This document shows positions 17,266-25,059 of a stretch of 35,077 bases of DNA, piece by piece. The notes under the pieces are model-generated. The model was given only the letters and a program-made list of their open reading frames with translations, did no database searches and was not told where the DNA came from. Made by a program: the position numbers and the translations under genes. Each line of letters starts with the position of its first letter. Positions within the stretch are counted from its first letter, which is position 1. The stretch is from Collinsella sp. (GTDB taxonomy: Bacteria > Actinomycetota > Coriobacteriia > Coriobacteriales > Coriobacteriaceae): the NCBI GenBank assembly GCA_019414345.1, contig DXMF01000037.1, positions 102,592-137,668 on the forward strand. Direction: 5' to 3'.

Positions 17266-17715
17266 ATGAACGCAGCGGATATGGTCCAGGGAAACCTCGC
17301 TCTTAAGCTCGAGGCGCCCGCCTCGCCTGCCTTCACGGTCGTGAAGGGCGGCCGGTCTCATTTTCAGGCCGTTGCCACTAAACCCGTCCGTACCCAGCGT
17401 GCGTCCGTTGTTTTGGCTCCTGTTGCCCTGAAGGCCTCGACGATTGTTGCTGTTGCTGTAGCGTTCACCCTGTTCTTCGTGCTCGCCATGTCAGTCTTTT
17501 CTGCTCGTCACGCAGCATATGCCGATTCCGTAGCCAACGTCACCTTCGAAACGGTTCGTGTGCAGTCCGGCGATTCTCTGTGGTCGCTTGCCCAGGAGCA
17601 TCCCATCGATGGCCTTTCCACGCAGGAGACTTCCGACATGATTCGTAGCGTCAATCACCTCGATCGCAGCTCTCTTGATGCTGGTGCAGTTCTGAAAGTT
17701 CCGGCTCGTTCGTAA
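17266..17715 (+). CDS. LysM-domain SOS division inhibitor-like protein (YneA/DivS type)
   Basis: 149 residues: a cytoplasmic N-terminus of about 60, one membrane segment (about 62-86), then a short extracellular LysM domain (about 97-147) with the typical VRVQSGDSLWSLAQEHP. This layout and the location opposite lexA match Bacillus YneA and Corynebacterium DivS, small membrane proteins that hold back division during DNA damage. Sequence identity between such proteins is low, so function rests on architecture plus SOS control. ATG 17266 has GAGAGGAGA upstream. The 5' leader can fold into TCTCGT/ACGAGA (17236-17241/17250-17255), touching the ribosome site. Confidence 0.82.
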   Translation: MNAADMVQGNLALKLEAPASPAFTVVKGGRSHFQAVATKPVRTQRASVVLAPVALKASTIVAVAVAFTLFFVLAMSVFSARHAAYADSVANVTFETVRVQSGDSLWSLAQEHPIDGLSTQETSDMIRSVNHLDRSSLDAGAVLKVPARS

Positions 17716-17730
17716 GATTTCCGCTCGGTC

Positions 17731-17770
17731 GCATGGTACCCTTGTTATCGTTTAAGAGGAGGTACCATGC
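17731..17770 (+). promoter_or_regulatory. Inverted repeat embracing nrdR ribosome site and start codon
   Basis: GCATGGTACC (17731-17740) and GGTACCATGC (17761-17770) are perfect 10 bp complements. The 20-base loop contains the AAGAGGA part of the Shine-Dalgarno, and the nrdR ATG (17767-17769) lies in the right arm. As RNA this would pair the start codon; as DNA it could be an operator. Confidence 0.6.
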
Positions 17771-18210
17771 GCTGTCCCAAATGCGGCAAGGCACATACCC
17801 GCGTTGTCGATTCCCGCATGCAGGAGTCGAACAACACTATCAAGCGTCGTCGCGAATGCTGTTCGTGCAATTATCGTTTTACGACGTTCGAGCGCTGCGA
17901 AGATCCCATCGAGGTTATCAAATCCGACGGGTCTAAGCAGCGGTTCGATCGCAACAAGCTGCTGGTCGGCCTGATGCGCGCCACGATTAAGCGCGATATC
18001 GACACGAAAAAGCTCAACGAGATCATCGATGATATCGAGGTGGAGTTGCGTTCGCGTACGCTGACGGCTGTTACGTCCCACGAACTGGGCGATATGGTGC
18101 TCAAGCGCCTGGCCAAGATCGACAAGGTGGCCTACATTCGCTTTGCCTCGGTCTATCGCGATTTCAAAGACGTCGACGAGTTTTTGCAAGAGCTCGACAA
18201 GCTAAGGTGA
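17767..18210 (+). CDS. nrdR: Transcriptional repressor NrdR
   Basis: Represses ribonucleotide reductase genes in response to dATP/ATP. 147 residues: an N-terminal zinc ribbon with C3, C6, C31 and C34 (MRCPKCG and RECCSCNYRFTTFE), then an ATP-cone domain (about 49-139). Length is standard. The ribosome site AAGAGGAGG is at 17754-17762. It lies downstream of the SOS-controlled LysM gene and 4 bp before dut, tying nucleotide-pool control to this locus. Confidence 0.97.
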   Translation: MRCPKCGKAHTRVVDSRMQESNNTIKRRRECCSCNYRFTTFERCEDPIEVIKSDGSKQRFDRNKLLVGLMRATIKRDIDTKKLNEIIDDIEVELRSRTLTAVTSHELGDMVLKRLAKIDKVAYIRFASVYRDFKDVDEFLQELDKLR

Positions 18211-18214
18211 TTTC

Positions 18215-18658
18215 ATGTCCAACATTACCGTTAACATTAAGCGTCTCGATCCCACGGTCGAGCTTCCCAAATACGCACATCCCACGGATGCCGGCCTTGA
18301 CCTCCGTGCCAACGAAGACTGCACCCTCAAGCCCTTTGAGCGCCGCTTGGTCTCCACTGGCTTGGCCATTGCGCTGCCCGATGGCTACGCCGGCTTTGTC
18401 CAGCCCCGTAGCGGCCTAGCCATTAAGCAGGGCCTGTCTATAGTCAACACGCCCGGTCTCATCGACGCCCACTATCGAGGCGAGCTTAAGGTCATCCTCA
18501 TCAACCTGGATCCCACCAACAATATCCAGATCAACAAAGGCGACCGCATCGCCCAACTCGTCATCCAAGAAGTCCCTACAGTCAATCTCGTAGAGGTAGA
18601 CGAACTAGATAAAACCGACAGAGGCAACGGAGGCTTCGGCTCCAGCGGCGTCGCCTAG
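18215..18658 (+). CDS. dut: Deoxyuridine 5'-triphosphate nucleotidohydrolase
   Basis: Trimeric dUTPase: hydrolyses dUTP to dUMP, limiting uracil in DNA. All five motifs are visible in 147 residues: motif 1 DAGLDLRA, motif 2 PRSGLA, motif 3 GLIDAHYRGE, motif 4 GDRIAQLVIQ and the glycine-rich motif 5 RGNGGFGSSG at the C-terminus. It follows nrdR by 4 bp. Downstream is a repeat-filled intergenic region with a strong terminator. Confidence 0.97.
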   Translation: MSNITVNIKRLDPTVELPKYAHPTDAGLDLRANEDCTLKPFERRLVSTGLAIALPDGYAGFVQPRSGLAIKQGLSIVNTPGLIDAHYRGELKVILINLDPTNNIQINKGDRIAQLVIQEVPTVNLVEVDELDKTDRGNGGFGSSGVA

Positions 18659-18680
18659 TTGCTTCTGTTCGCTCACCCGT

Positions 18681-18740
18681 GGGAGGGCCCTATATATCAG
18701 CCCGTGCTCAAACATTCTCGTGGGGCACTCGTATCCCTCC
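18681..18740 (+). repeat. Palindromic repeat element, copy 1 (half or degraded)
   Basis: Contains the shared core TGCTCAAACATTCTCG at 18705-18720, preceded by GGGCCCTATATATCAGCCCG, which resembles the stem arm of copy 3 read on the minus strand. The right side has diverged: after the core the sequence no longer follows copies 2 and 3, although CCCTCCC near 18735-18741 could pair with GGGAGGG at 18681-18687. Confidence 0.6.
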
Positions 18741-18841
18741 CGCCTGCCTCTCACACATATCATTCCATGCTCAAACATTCTCGCTTCGCTTCGCTCGCTG
18801 CGAAACTGCGCGTGGAACGATATGTGAGAGAGGCAGGCGGG
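18739..18841 (+). repeat. Palindromic repeat element, copy 2
   Basis: A 29 bp imperfect inverted repeat: arm 18739-18767 begins CCCGCCTGCC and arm 18813-18841 ends GGCAGGCGGG, with two mismatches. The interior (18768-18812) begins TGCTCAAACATTCTCG and ends in GCTGCGAAACTGCGCG, shared with copy 3 but with a 7-9 base expansion of TCGCT units. Confidence 0.85.
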
Positions 18842-18873
18842 CGGCTACTCGCTTGAAAAAATATTTACATTCT

Positions 18874-18922
18874 AGTTAGCCGACGCGACAAAGGACTAGT
18901 CTCTTTGTCGCGTCGGCTAACT
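18874..18922. terminator. Strong bidirectional terminator between dut and glycosyltransferase gene
   Basis: Perfect 20 bp stem AGTTAGCCGACGCGACAAAG (18874-18893) with its complement at 18903-18922 around a 9-base loop. T-rich sequence follows on the plus side (TGTATTTATCTTTT) and A-rich sequence precedes it (GAAAAAATATTTAC), so it can stop transcripts from both convergent genes. Confidence 0.85.
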
Positions 18923-18999
18923 GTATTTATCTTTTCCGGTCTCGCCTTTGTTGGTTCTACTGGAGGGGAATCTAGTGTAGGTGCTAGTACGTAAACGCA

Positions 19000-19099
19000 G
19001 CTTGCCTGTGGGGGGCATATATATCGTCCCGCGCGCAGTTTCGCAGCGAAGCGAGAATGTTTGAGCACGGGATGATATATATGCCCCCCCCAGGCAAGC
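19000..19099 (-). repeat. Palindromic repeat element, copy 3 (inverted)
   Basis: A 32 bp imperfect inverted repeat: arm 19000-19031 begins GCTTGCCTG and arm 19068-19099 ends CAGGCAAGC, with two mismatches. The 36-base interior (19032-19067) is, on the minus strand, TGCTCAAACATTCTCG then CTTCGCTGCGAAACTGCGCG, the same core as copies 1 and 2. The arms differ in sequence from those of copy 2. Confidence 0.85.
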
Positions 19100-19112
19100 G
19101 GACAGTCCGAAG

Positions 19113-20414
19113 CTAGCGGATATGCGCGGGCTTCCCGCCCCAGTAGAAGCGGCAGAAGGCACGTTTACGTTTTTGGGGTTTGCCTGCAAGTTCCATGGTT
19201 GCGATGGCGATATCCTCGGCTGCGTGTGGACGGCGCAGCACTTCGCCGTTGATGAGCAGAGCCTTGAGCGATTCGGGATGATCGTGGAGATGGCGCAGTG
19301 TCACGATGAGCTCGCGTGCGGTCGTGACATGCATGCTGGCGCCCATGCCGGTGAGCATGGTGGTGTTGGCCTTTTCCTGGCCATATGACTTGCCCAGCAG
19401 AATCATAGGCAGGTGTGCGCACAGGCATTCGGTAACAGTGAGTCCGCCAGATTTGAGGATTGCCAGGTCACAGCCGTGCATAAGCGCTGCCATGTCATCG
19501 ACGTAGTCAAGAACCGTGACGTTCTCGAGTTTCATGGCATCGAAAAGCGTTTTGAGACGGGTGGCATATTCGGCATCCTTGCCCGGCAAAAAGACAAAGT
19601 GCATGTCCTCGAAGCTGCGCAGGAAGGGGAGGGTGCGGTCCATCTCCGCGCGAAAGCGAACGTACGGTTGAGGCAAACTTGCGCCGGCCATCACCAGCAC
19701 AACGAGCTTGTCTGTGGGGAGATTGAACTTCTCGAGTTCTTCCTCGCGGTTGTAGTCCGTATCAAACCCGGCGCGAATGGGGATGCCCGTAATGCGGATC
19801 TTTGCCTCGGGAACCTTACGGGGTCGGAGTGTTTCGGCCATAAACTCGTTTGCCACGCAGAACAGGTCGGTGTCCTTATGGGGCCACCAACCCTCGACTT
19901 CGTAATCGGTCGGTACGCAAATGACGGGATAGTCGATGCCCGTAATGACGCGCGCGCCGACGGCAACGTTGGCTGCCGTGATATGTGTGGCTACCACGGC
20001 AATGGGCCTGCGAGTTCGAACGTAATCGTTAAATGCGGGGAACATGATGCGCGACCATGCCGTGCCACCGCCCCAAAGCAGGTGTCCGGTAAGGGTATAA
20101 CGCCAGGTCAAGTCATAGATTGGGCGCGTGGCGCCGGTAAACGAGGCGGCCGTTTTGTTGCCGTCGAATTTTATGCGTCCAAAATCAAGGATATCGAGCA
20201 CTTCAATCTCAACATCCTCGGGGATGCCATTGGTGCCGCGGATGTGGTCGAATGCCTGCGCAATCGCATTTGCGGCGGCCTTGTGGCCCGAGCCGACCGA
20301 GGCGTGCACGATAGTCACGAGAGGTTTTTGCTGAGCCAAGAGCGTGGTTTGTCCCGATTGGGGAGTGCTGTGCGTGAGCAGGGGAGCGTCATCGCTCGTC
20401 TGCGTCTGATCCAT
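19113..20414 (-). CDS. MGDG synthase/UgtP-family diacylglycerol glycosyltransferase
   Basis: 433 residues of the GT28 MGDG synthase group, which transfers glucose or galactose from UDP-sugar to diacylglycerol for membrane glycolipids and lipoteichoic acid anchors. The N-terminal MGDG_synth domain (about 33-200) begins VTIVHASVGSGHKAAANAI, and the C-terminal GT28 domain (about 230-400) includes the donor-site segment LKSGGLTVTECLCAHLPMIL. The 30 N-terminal residues are low complexity. ATG 20414 has GGGGAGA upstream. It is divergent from trxB. The exact sugar cannot be told from sequence. Confidence 0.88.
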   Translation of the reverse strand: MDQTQTSDDAPLLTHSTPQSGQTTLLAQQKPLVTIVHASVGSGHKAAANAIAQAFDHIRGTNGIPEDVEIEVLDILDFGRIKFDGNKTAASFTGATRPIYDLTWRYTLTGHLLWGGGTAWSRIMFPAFNDYVRTRRPIAVVATHITAANVAVGARVITGIDYPVICVPTDYEVEGWWPHKDTDLFCVANEFMAETLRPRKVPEAKIRITGIPIRAGFDTDYNREEELEKFNLPTDKLVVLVMAGASLPQPYVRFRAEMDRTLPFLRSFEDMHFVFLPGKDAEYATRLKTLFDAMKLENVTVLDYVDDMAALMHGCDLAILKSGGLTVTECLCAHLPMILLGKSYGQEKANTTMLTGMGASMHVTTARELIVTLRHLHDHPESLKALLINGEVLRRPHAAEDIAIATMELAGKPQKRKRAFCRFYWGGKPAHIR

Positions 20415-20531
20415 CGATATCTCCCCTTCATCTTTGTTTCACAGAGAATCATTGTAGTGCATGAGTGTCACGTTCGCATAAATTTGGGTATGAGCGCAAA
20501 GAACGCCAATCTTTCGACAGGAGGTCTTTTC

Positions 20532-21470
20532 ATGACTACTCATCAGCCGATCGATGTTGCGATTATCGGCGGCGGGCCTGCGGGCTATGCTGCAGCCATT
20601 TACGCGGCGCGCGCCAACCTAACGACGACCGTGATTGAGCAAGGTATGTCGGGAGGACAGATCGCCACAACCAATGAGGTCGAGAACTATCCGGGCATTC
20701 CGCTCTTGAGTGGCGCCGAACTCGGCGAGCGGTTTCAGCAACATGCAGAGGGCCTGGGAGCACAGGTTGCATGGAGCATGGTTGCGGGTATCGATTACGA
20801 TGCGGATGTGGCGCTGTTTACGGTGCATCACGATATGGGCGATACGCTGGCCTCGAGCGTTATCGCTTGCATGGGTGCCACGCCGCGATCTGCTGGTTTT
20901 GTTGGCGAGGATACGTATCGCGGTCGTGGCGTTTCTTATTGCGCGACGTGCGATGGCATGTTCTTTCGCGGTAAACAGGTCTTTGTCATCGGTGGCGGTA
21001 ATGCTGCCTGCGAGGAAGCCCTGTTCTTGTCAGAAATCGCCAGCAGCGTGAGCATCGTCTTGCGCCGCGATCAGTTCCGTGCTCCCGATGGCGTAGTTCA
21101 AAAGGTGCTCGCAAAAGATAATATTTCAGTTAGGTACCAAACTAGTATTGTGGAACTTTCGGGCGAGGCCATGCCCACGACTATCACCTTTAAGGACAAC
21201 GCTACGGGTGGCACTTATTCCGAGTCCTTTGATCCTGGTTCGTTTGGCATTTTTGTCTTTGCTGGCACGCAGCCCCATACCGAGCTTGTAGAGTATCTGG
21301 TAGATCTGGCGCCCGACGGCGGTATTGTGACCGACGAATCGATGGCCACCCGCACGCCTGGCTTATTTGCCGCCGGCGATATCCGCTCCAAGCGTTTACG
21401 TCAAGTTGTGACCGCCGTTTCGGACGGAGCCATAGCGGCTACCAGCGCATACGCTTTTCTACGCGGATAA
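20532..21470 (+). CDS. trxB: Thioredoxin reductase (TrxB-type FAD/NAD(P)-binding oxidoreductase)
   Basis: Flavoenzyme passing electrons from NADPH to thioredoxin. The frame is open far upstream, but ATG 20532 with ACAGGAGG nearby gives the correct 312 residues. FAD site GGGPAG at 13-18, redox-active C137-A-T-C140, NADPH site GGGNAA at 154-159, and the C-terminal FAD contact FAAGDIRSK. Its promoter must lie in the 117 bp divergent gap (20415-20531), where I see no convincing -35/-10 pair. A terminator follows at 21511-21552. Confidence 0.93.
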   Translation: MTTHQPIDVAIIGGGPAGYAAAIYAARANLTTTVIEQGMSGGQIATTNEVENYPGIPLLSGAELGERFQQHAEGLGAQVAWSMVAGIDYDADVALFTVHHDMGDTLASSVIACMGATPRSAGFVGEDTYRGRGVSYCATCDGMFFRGKQVFVIGGGNAACEEALFLSEIASSVSIVLRRDQFRAPDGVVQKVLAKDNISVRYQTSIVELSGEAMPTTITFKDNATGGTYSESFDPGSFGIFVFAGTQPHTELVEYLVDLAPDGGIVTDESMATRTPGLFAAGDIRSKRLRQVVTAVSDGAIAATSAYAFLRG

Positions 21471-21510
21471 GTACGATAATATATCTTATGTAAGGTTGCT
21501 ATCTTTAAAC

Positions 21511-21553
21511 AAAGTGGTTGGACGGTGCGTCAATGTGCTGTCCAACCACTTTT
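21511..21553 (+). terminator. trxB terminator
   Basis: Perfect 13 bp stem AAAGTGGTTGGAC (21511-21523) with GTCCAACCACTTT (21540-21552), 16-base loop, followed by TACTT. It starts 40 bp after the trxB stop. Confidence 0.8.
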
Positions 21554-21579
21554 ACTTAGCGGCAATGTGGTATGCAAAA

Positions 21580-21600
21580 CTAGATTATCTAGAATACAAT
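21580..21600 (+). promoter_or_regulatory. Candidate operator and -10 for DUF1836 gene
   Basis: CTAGATTATCTAG (21580-21592) is a perfect dyad around a central T. Directly after it TACAAT (21595-21600) is a good -10; no clear -35 is present. A protein on this dyad would cover the promoter, so autoregulation by the DUF1836 protein is possible. Confidence 0.5.
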
Positions 21601-21624
21601 ATAGTAAACGAACGGAGGCCTCTG

Positions 21625-22236
21625 ATGAACCACGTCAAACATGTTATCCCGATGTCCGATACATCGGTCGGCATTAAGCCGGAGGATATTCAGCCGACGG
21701 TGCTGCCGGATGCATTTATTCAGTCCGATACGGTGCGTAAACTCAACGCGTTGAGCCTGCCGCGCTATGACCAGCTGCCTAACGTATCGCTCTATCGTGA
21801 TCAGGTTATCGAATATGTTGCGCAGTGGATGGAGCCGCTTTCGATTTGTGTGGAGCAGCCCGTCATTACGCCATCGATGATCAATAACTACGTAAAGGTC
21901 GGCCTCGTTCCCGCTCCGGTTAAAAAGCAATATGGTCGCGAGCAGATTGCGCGTCTCATCTCCATTTGTATCTTTAAGCAGGTGCTGCCCATCGCAGCGG
22001 TTCAGGCACTCTTTAACATTCAGCGCCTGAGCTATGATGCACCGACCGCCTTTGATTATGTGATTGATCAGCTCGAGGCATCGATTCGCGCGGCTTTTTC
22101 CATTGAGCAGGTTCCTGTACCCGATACGGCTCATCAGGTCACACGCGAGTCGCTGCTCGTACGCAGCGCGGTATCGTCTTTTGTATCGAAGGCGTATCTA
22201 ATGAGCTACCTAAAGTTCAACGGGTTTAATAGCTAG
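21625..22236 (+). CDS. DUF1836 domain regulator-like protein
   Basis: 203 residues from ATG 21625 (GGAGG at 21614-21618); the frame extends upstream through the terminator and is not used. The DUF1836 domain spans about 50-160. It includes ITPSMINNYVKVGLVPAPVKKQYGREQIARL, a MerR-like helix-turn-helix stretch shown here only to indicate the recognition region, followed by the family LISICIFKQVLPIAAVQAL. The protein is cytosolic with no other domain. Members are presumed DNA-binding regulators with unknown targets. A strong terminator follows. Confidence 0.8.
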   Translation: MNHVKHVIPMSDTSVGIKPEDIQPTVLPDAFIQSDTVRKLNALSLPRYDQLPNVSLYRDQVIEYVAQWMEPLSICVEQPVITPSMINNYVKVGLVPAPVKKQYGREQIARLISICIFKQVLPIAAVQALFNIQRLSYDAPTAFDYVIDQLEASIRAAFSIEQVPVPDTAHQVTRESLLVRSAVSSFVSKAYLMSYLKFNGFNS

Positions 22237-22248
22237 CCGACGTACAAG

Positions 22249-22300
22249 ACGGGTGGGACAAAGAGTCATCAGACACTTTGTCCCGCCCGTGTTTTTGTTT
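22249..22300 (+). terminator. Terminator after DUF1836 gene
   Basis: A 15 bp stem with one G-U pair, ACGGGTGGGACAAAG (22249-22263) with CTTTGTCCCGCCCGT (22276-22290), followed by GTTTTTGTTT. Classic intrinsic terminator. Confidence 0.9.
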
Positions 22301-22309
22301 AGTTGGATT

Positions 22310-23176
22310 TTATCGGCCCGAAGCAACGACCATGCCGTAGCCGATAATGAGCCCGTGCATCTCGGCATAGTATGAATCCAGTCCGTTGCAGGGCATGATG
22401 ATGGTCTTGGAACCGGGCCAATGCTCCACAATGCGGCTGGCAAGTGCCTGGGCGCCCGCCTCATTTTCGACATGGTCGATTACGACCTCGCCGCCAGTAA
22501 AGCCTTCGGCCTCCATGGTGTCGACAATCTTGGTGAGCATCTTCTTTTCGCCGCGGGTGTGACCAACGAGTTCAATTTTGCCCGCTTCGCTCGCCGTGCC
22601 CAAAATGCGGATATTGAGCTTGTTAGCAATAACGCCGGCCGCCTTAGGGATACGTCCGGCCTTCGCAAGGTTTTCGTAATTGCACAAACTAAAGAGGATC
22701 TTGCTGTTCTGCTCCAAGCTATCGAAATAGGCGCAGGCGTCCTCAAAGGAGGCATCTGGGTTGCTTGCAAGATAGCGGTCGAACAGCAGGAAGATCAAAT
22801 CCATTTTGCCACCTGCGGCTCGCGAGTTAACCAAATGAATCTGACGGTCCGGCTCCTCGGCAAGCACCATGTCACGTGCGGTGGCCGCGGCATTGTAGCT
22901 TCCCGAGACTCCCTCGGAGATGGGCATGCAAATCGTCTTGTCGGCAAGCCTAAAGAGTTCGGTCCACTCGCCTACGCTCGGACAGGCGCTCGAAGAAGCG
23001 CTCGACTCCGCCTGCACGGCGCAATTGAGTTCGTGAACATCGAGCGTGAGGTCATCGACGAACTCGCGCTCCCCCACTCGAATTTTGAGGGGTGCAAATG
23101 CAAAGGTGGTATGGGGCGCGGTCGGTTGCCAATCGCGGAGGTTGCAGCTCGAATCGGAGATAAGTGCCCAGCTCAT
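22310..23176 (-). CDS. DegV family fatty-acid-binding protein
   Basis: 288 residues of the DegV/FakB fold. The N-terminal LISDSSCNL is the family opening (usually DSSxDL). The middle contains MPISEGVSGSYNAA, where the SGSYN serine contacts the lipid carboxylate, and later GRIPKAAGVIANKLNIRIL. FakB proteins present fatty acids to the FakA kinase; no fakA is in the window, so a FakB role is only likely. ATG 23176 has AAAGGA upstream. A TATAAT-type -10 lies at 23206-23211 on the minus strand. Confidence 0.88.
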   Translation of the reverse strand: MSWALISDSSCNLRDWQPTAPHTTFAFAPLKIRVGEREFVDDLTLDVHELNCAVQAESSASSSACPSVGEWTELFRLADKTICMPISEGVSGSYNAAATARDMVLAEEPDRQIHLVNSRAAGGKMDLIFLLFDRYLASNPDASFEDACAYFDSLEQNSKILFSLCNYENLAKAGRIPKAAGVIANKLNIRILGTASEAGKIELVGHTRGEKKMLTKIVDTMEAEGFTGGEVVIDHVENEAGAQALASRIVEHWPGSKTIIMPCNGLDSYYAEMHGLIIGYGMVVASGR

Positions 23177-23205
23177 AGAGGGTCCTTTCTAGATGTTTCT
23201 CATTT

Positions 23206-23211
23206 ATTATA
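23206..23211 (-). promoter_or_regulatory. -10 element for degV-type gene
   Basis: Minus-strand TATAAT, a consensus -10, 30 bp upstream of the DegV start. The -35 is weak (GTTTCA at 17 bp). Confidence 0.5.
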
Positions 23212-23295
23212 GCCATCTTGCTTACCTTTGAAACGTGCATCTAGTATTGAAAACTAGCTCATTGGGGTCATGTATGGAGCACGGTCACAAATAAA

Positions 23296-23327
23296 TGAAC
23301 CTCGCAGCCCAAAGGCCACGAGGTTCA
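23296..23327 (-). terminator. Terminator of NlpC/P60 gene
   Basis: TGAACCTCG and CGAGGTTCA (23296-23304 and 23319-23327) form a perfect 9 bp stem. Read on the minus strand it is followed by TTTATTTGTG. It lies 25 bp past the stop of the NlpC/P60 gene. Confidence 0.75.
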
Positions 23328-23351
23328 CATTCGTTTGCTATACAGAGTGAC

Positions 23352-24458
23352 TTAGTAGCGCACGAAAATGTAGTTGTTGTTCATGCCGGCTGCGACGGAG
23401 CTGATGATGACGCCCGTCTTGTAGTCGGAAGCATGGATCATCTGACCATTACCGATATAGATGCCAGTATGGTAGGAGTTAACCACGACATCGCCCGGTT
23501 GCGGGTCGGACACGCGGGTCCAACCCATGAAGGTGCCGGTGGTGCCCAGACGGCAGTAGCGGCCCGTGAGACAGTAGCTTACAAAACCGGAGCAGTCAAA
23601 GCTGTCCGGTCCAATGCCGCCCCAGGAATAAGCGCAACCCAGCTTGCTGTAGGCACGCGAAACAACGGAGCCGCCGTCAACAGACTGGTTCGGTGCGGAA
23701 GGCGTCGGAGCCGGAGCCGGAGCCGGGGCGGGCTGCGGCGTAGGGGCCGGAGCGGGCGTAGGAGTGGGCGCGGGCGTATTGCCGCCATCGTTGGTGTTCT
23801 CAGTCGTACCGGCGGTGTCGTTGCTCACCGTAGCCTTCTCGGCGGTGCTGGCGTTAATGCCGGCCTGAAGTGCTGCGTTGGCTTCAGCCTCGGCGGCAAG
23901 CTCGGCCTGCAGCTGGGAGTCCAGGGAGCTCACGACACTCTGGGCCTCAGCCTGCTGGGCGTTGAGCTCGTCGACCTTCTTCTGCGTCGCGGCGACGTTC
24001 TTCTCCTGCTCGGCCTGCTTATCGGTGAGCTGCTGCTTAAGGTCCTTGACATCCTGAATGGTCTGGGCCTGCTTGTCGGAAACCTTGCCGTAATAGAACA
24101 GACGGTTGAGCATGTCGCCCAGATCGTCGACGCCCGTCAGAACCTGAAGGAGACTCAGACCGCCGGTCTTGTACTCACCGGCAACGTAGCTCGAAAGCTT
24201 TGCCTGACCCTCGGCAATCTCTTGCTGCTTTTGCGTGATCTCGCCTGCAGTCTGATCAAGCTCCTGCGTCTGTGCGGAGAGTTCTTCATGAATTTGCTGG
24301 GTTTGCGTGCCGATCTGCTCGAGTTTGGTACGAGCGGCGGCAAGGTCGGATGCGGTATCGGCATAGGCAGGAGCCGCGAGGCCCAGGCCCAAAACACAAG
24401 CGAGGGTTGCCGTAGCAGCGCAGCGTGCCATGTTTTTATGCGTGTTTGCTGTGCGCAT
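23352..24458 (-). CDS. Secreted NlpC/P60 peptidoglycan hydrolase with coiled coil
   Basis: 368 residues. A signal peptide (about 1-33, with AAPAYAD at the cleavage region) is followed by a Gln/Glu/Ala-rich coiled coil (about 36-195), a Pro/Ala/Thr linker (about 228-256) and an NlpC/P60 domain (about 262-368). Catalytic residues are C289 in FDCSGFVSY, H330 in SYHTGIYIG and H342 in MIHAS. The layout resembles RipA/CwlO-type endopeptidases that cut the peptide stem during growth or separation, where the coiled coil is often the site of FtsEX control; that link is an inference. It is the last gene of the minus-strand run after apt. Confidence 0.93.
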   Translation of the reverse strand: MRTANTHKNMARCAATATLACVLGLGLAAPAYADTASDLAAARTKLEQIGTQTQQIHEELSAQTQELDQTAGEITQKQQEIAEGQAKLSSYVAGEYKTGGLSLLQVLTGVDDLGDMLNRLFYYGKVSDKQAQTIQDVKDLKQQLTDKQAEQEKNVAATQKKVDELNAQQAEAQSVVSSLDSQLQAELAAEAEANAALQAGINASTAEKATVSNDTAGTTENTNDGGNTPAPTPTPAPAPTPQPAPAPAPAPTPSAPNQSVDGGSVVSRAYSKLGCAYSWGGIGPDSFDCSGFVSYCLTGRYCRLGTTGTFMGWTRVSDPQPGDVVVNSYHTGIYIGNGQMIHASDYKTGVIISSVAAGMNNNYIFVRY

Positions 24459-24490
24459 GGAGCTTCCTTTCCGGTATCTAAGGGTAACGT

Positions 24491-25021
24491 CTAGTCCACC
24501 GTTACCAGGCTAAAGAGCTCAACGTCCTCGTTGGAAGGCGTGAGCTTCTCGCGCGGGTTGAGAAACGCAAGCTCGAGGATACAACCGTAACCCACAAGCT
24601 TTGCGCCCATATCTCGCACCAGTTTACCTGTTGCCTCGACGGTTCCGCCCGTCGCGACCAAGTCATCCAGAATCAACACGGTATCTTTAGAGGTAATGGC
24701 ATCGGCGTGGATCTCGATAGAGTCGGTGCCATATTCGAGCTCGTAGCTCTCGCTTACCGTCTTGCGCGGCAGCTTGCCCGGCTTGCGTGCGGGCACAAAG
24801 CCAGCGCCCAGGGCGACGGCCACGGGCACGCCGACCATAAAGCCGCGGGCCTCGGGACCCACGACCTTGGTGATGCCCATGCCGGCAAAATGCTCAGCCA
24901 GGGCATCAATCATGGCCTTTAGCGCCTCGGGATTACCAAAGAGCGGCGTGATGTCCTTAAAGATGACTCCGGGCTCGGGATAGTCGGGGATGTCGACGAT
25001 GTGAGATTCGAAGTCGTACAT
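24491..25021 (-). CDS. apt: Adenine phosphoribosyltransferase
   Basis: Salvages adenine to AMP with PRPP. 176 residues with the PRPP loop VLILDDLVATGGT (about 115-127), the family N-terminus IPDYPEPGVIFKDITPL and GPEARGF. Length is normal. It lies 38 bp downstream of the MerR gene and 32 bp upstream of the NlpC/P60 gene on the same strand. Confidence 0.96.
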   Translation of the reverse strand: MYDFESHIVDIPDYPEPGVIFKDITPLFGNPEALKAMIDALAEHFAGMGITKVVGPEARGFMVGVPVAVALGAGFVPARKPGKLPRKTVSESYELEYGTDSIEIHADAITSKDTVLILDDLVATGGTVEATGKLVRDMGAKLVGYGCILELAFLNPREKLTPSNEDVELFSLVTVD

Positions 25022-25059
25022 GGCATGACCTTTCAGGGGAGGCTGGTTTGTAGCAGCGT

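Noticed and set aside
18681..19099. CRISPR array
   Set aside because: The three repeat copies are irregularly spaced, in mixed orientation, and have long palindromic arms in place of uniform repeats and spacers; no cas genes are nearby.
18659..19189. Short frames in the dut-glycosyltransferase intergenic region
   Set aside because: They lie across palindromic repeats and a terminator and encode repeat-derived sequence.
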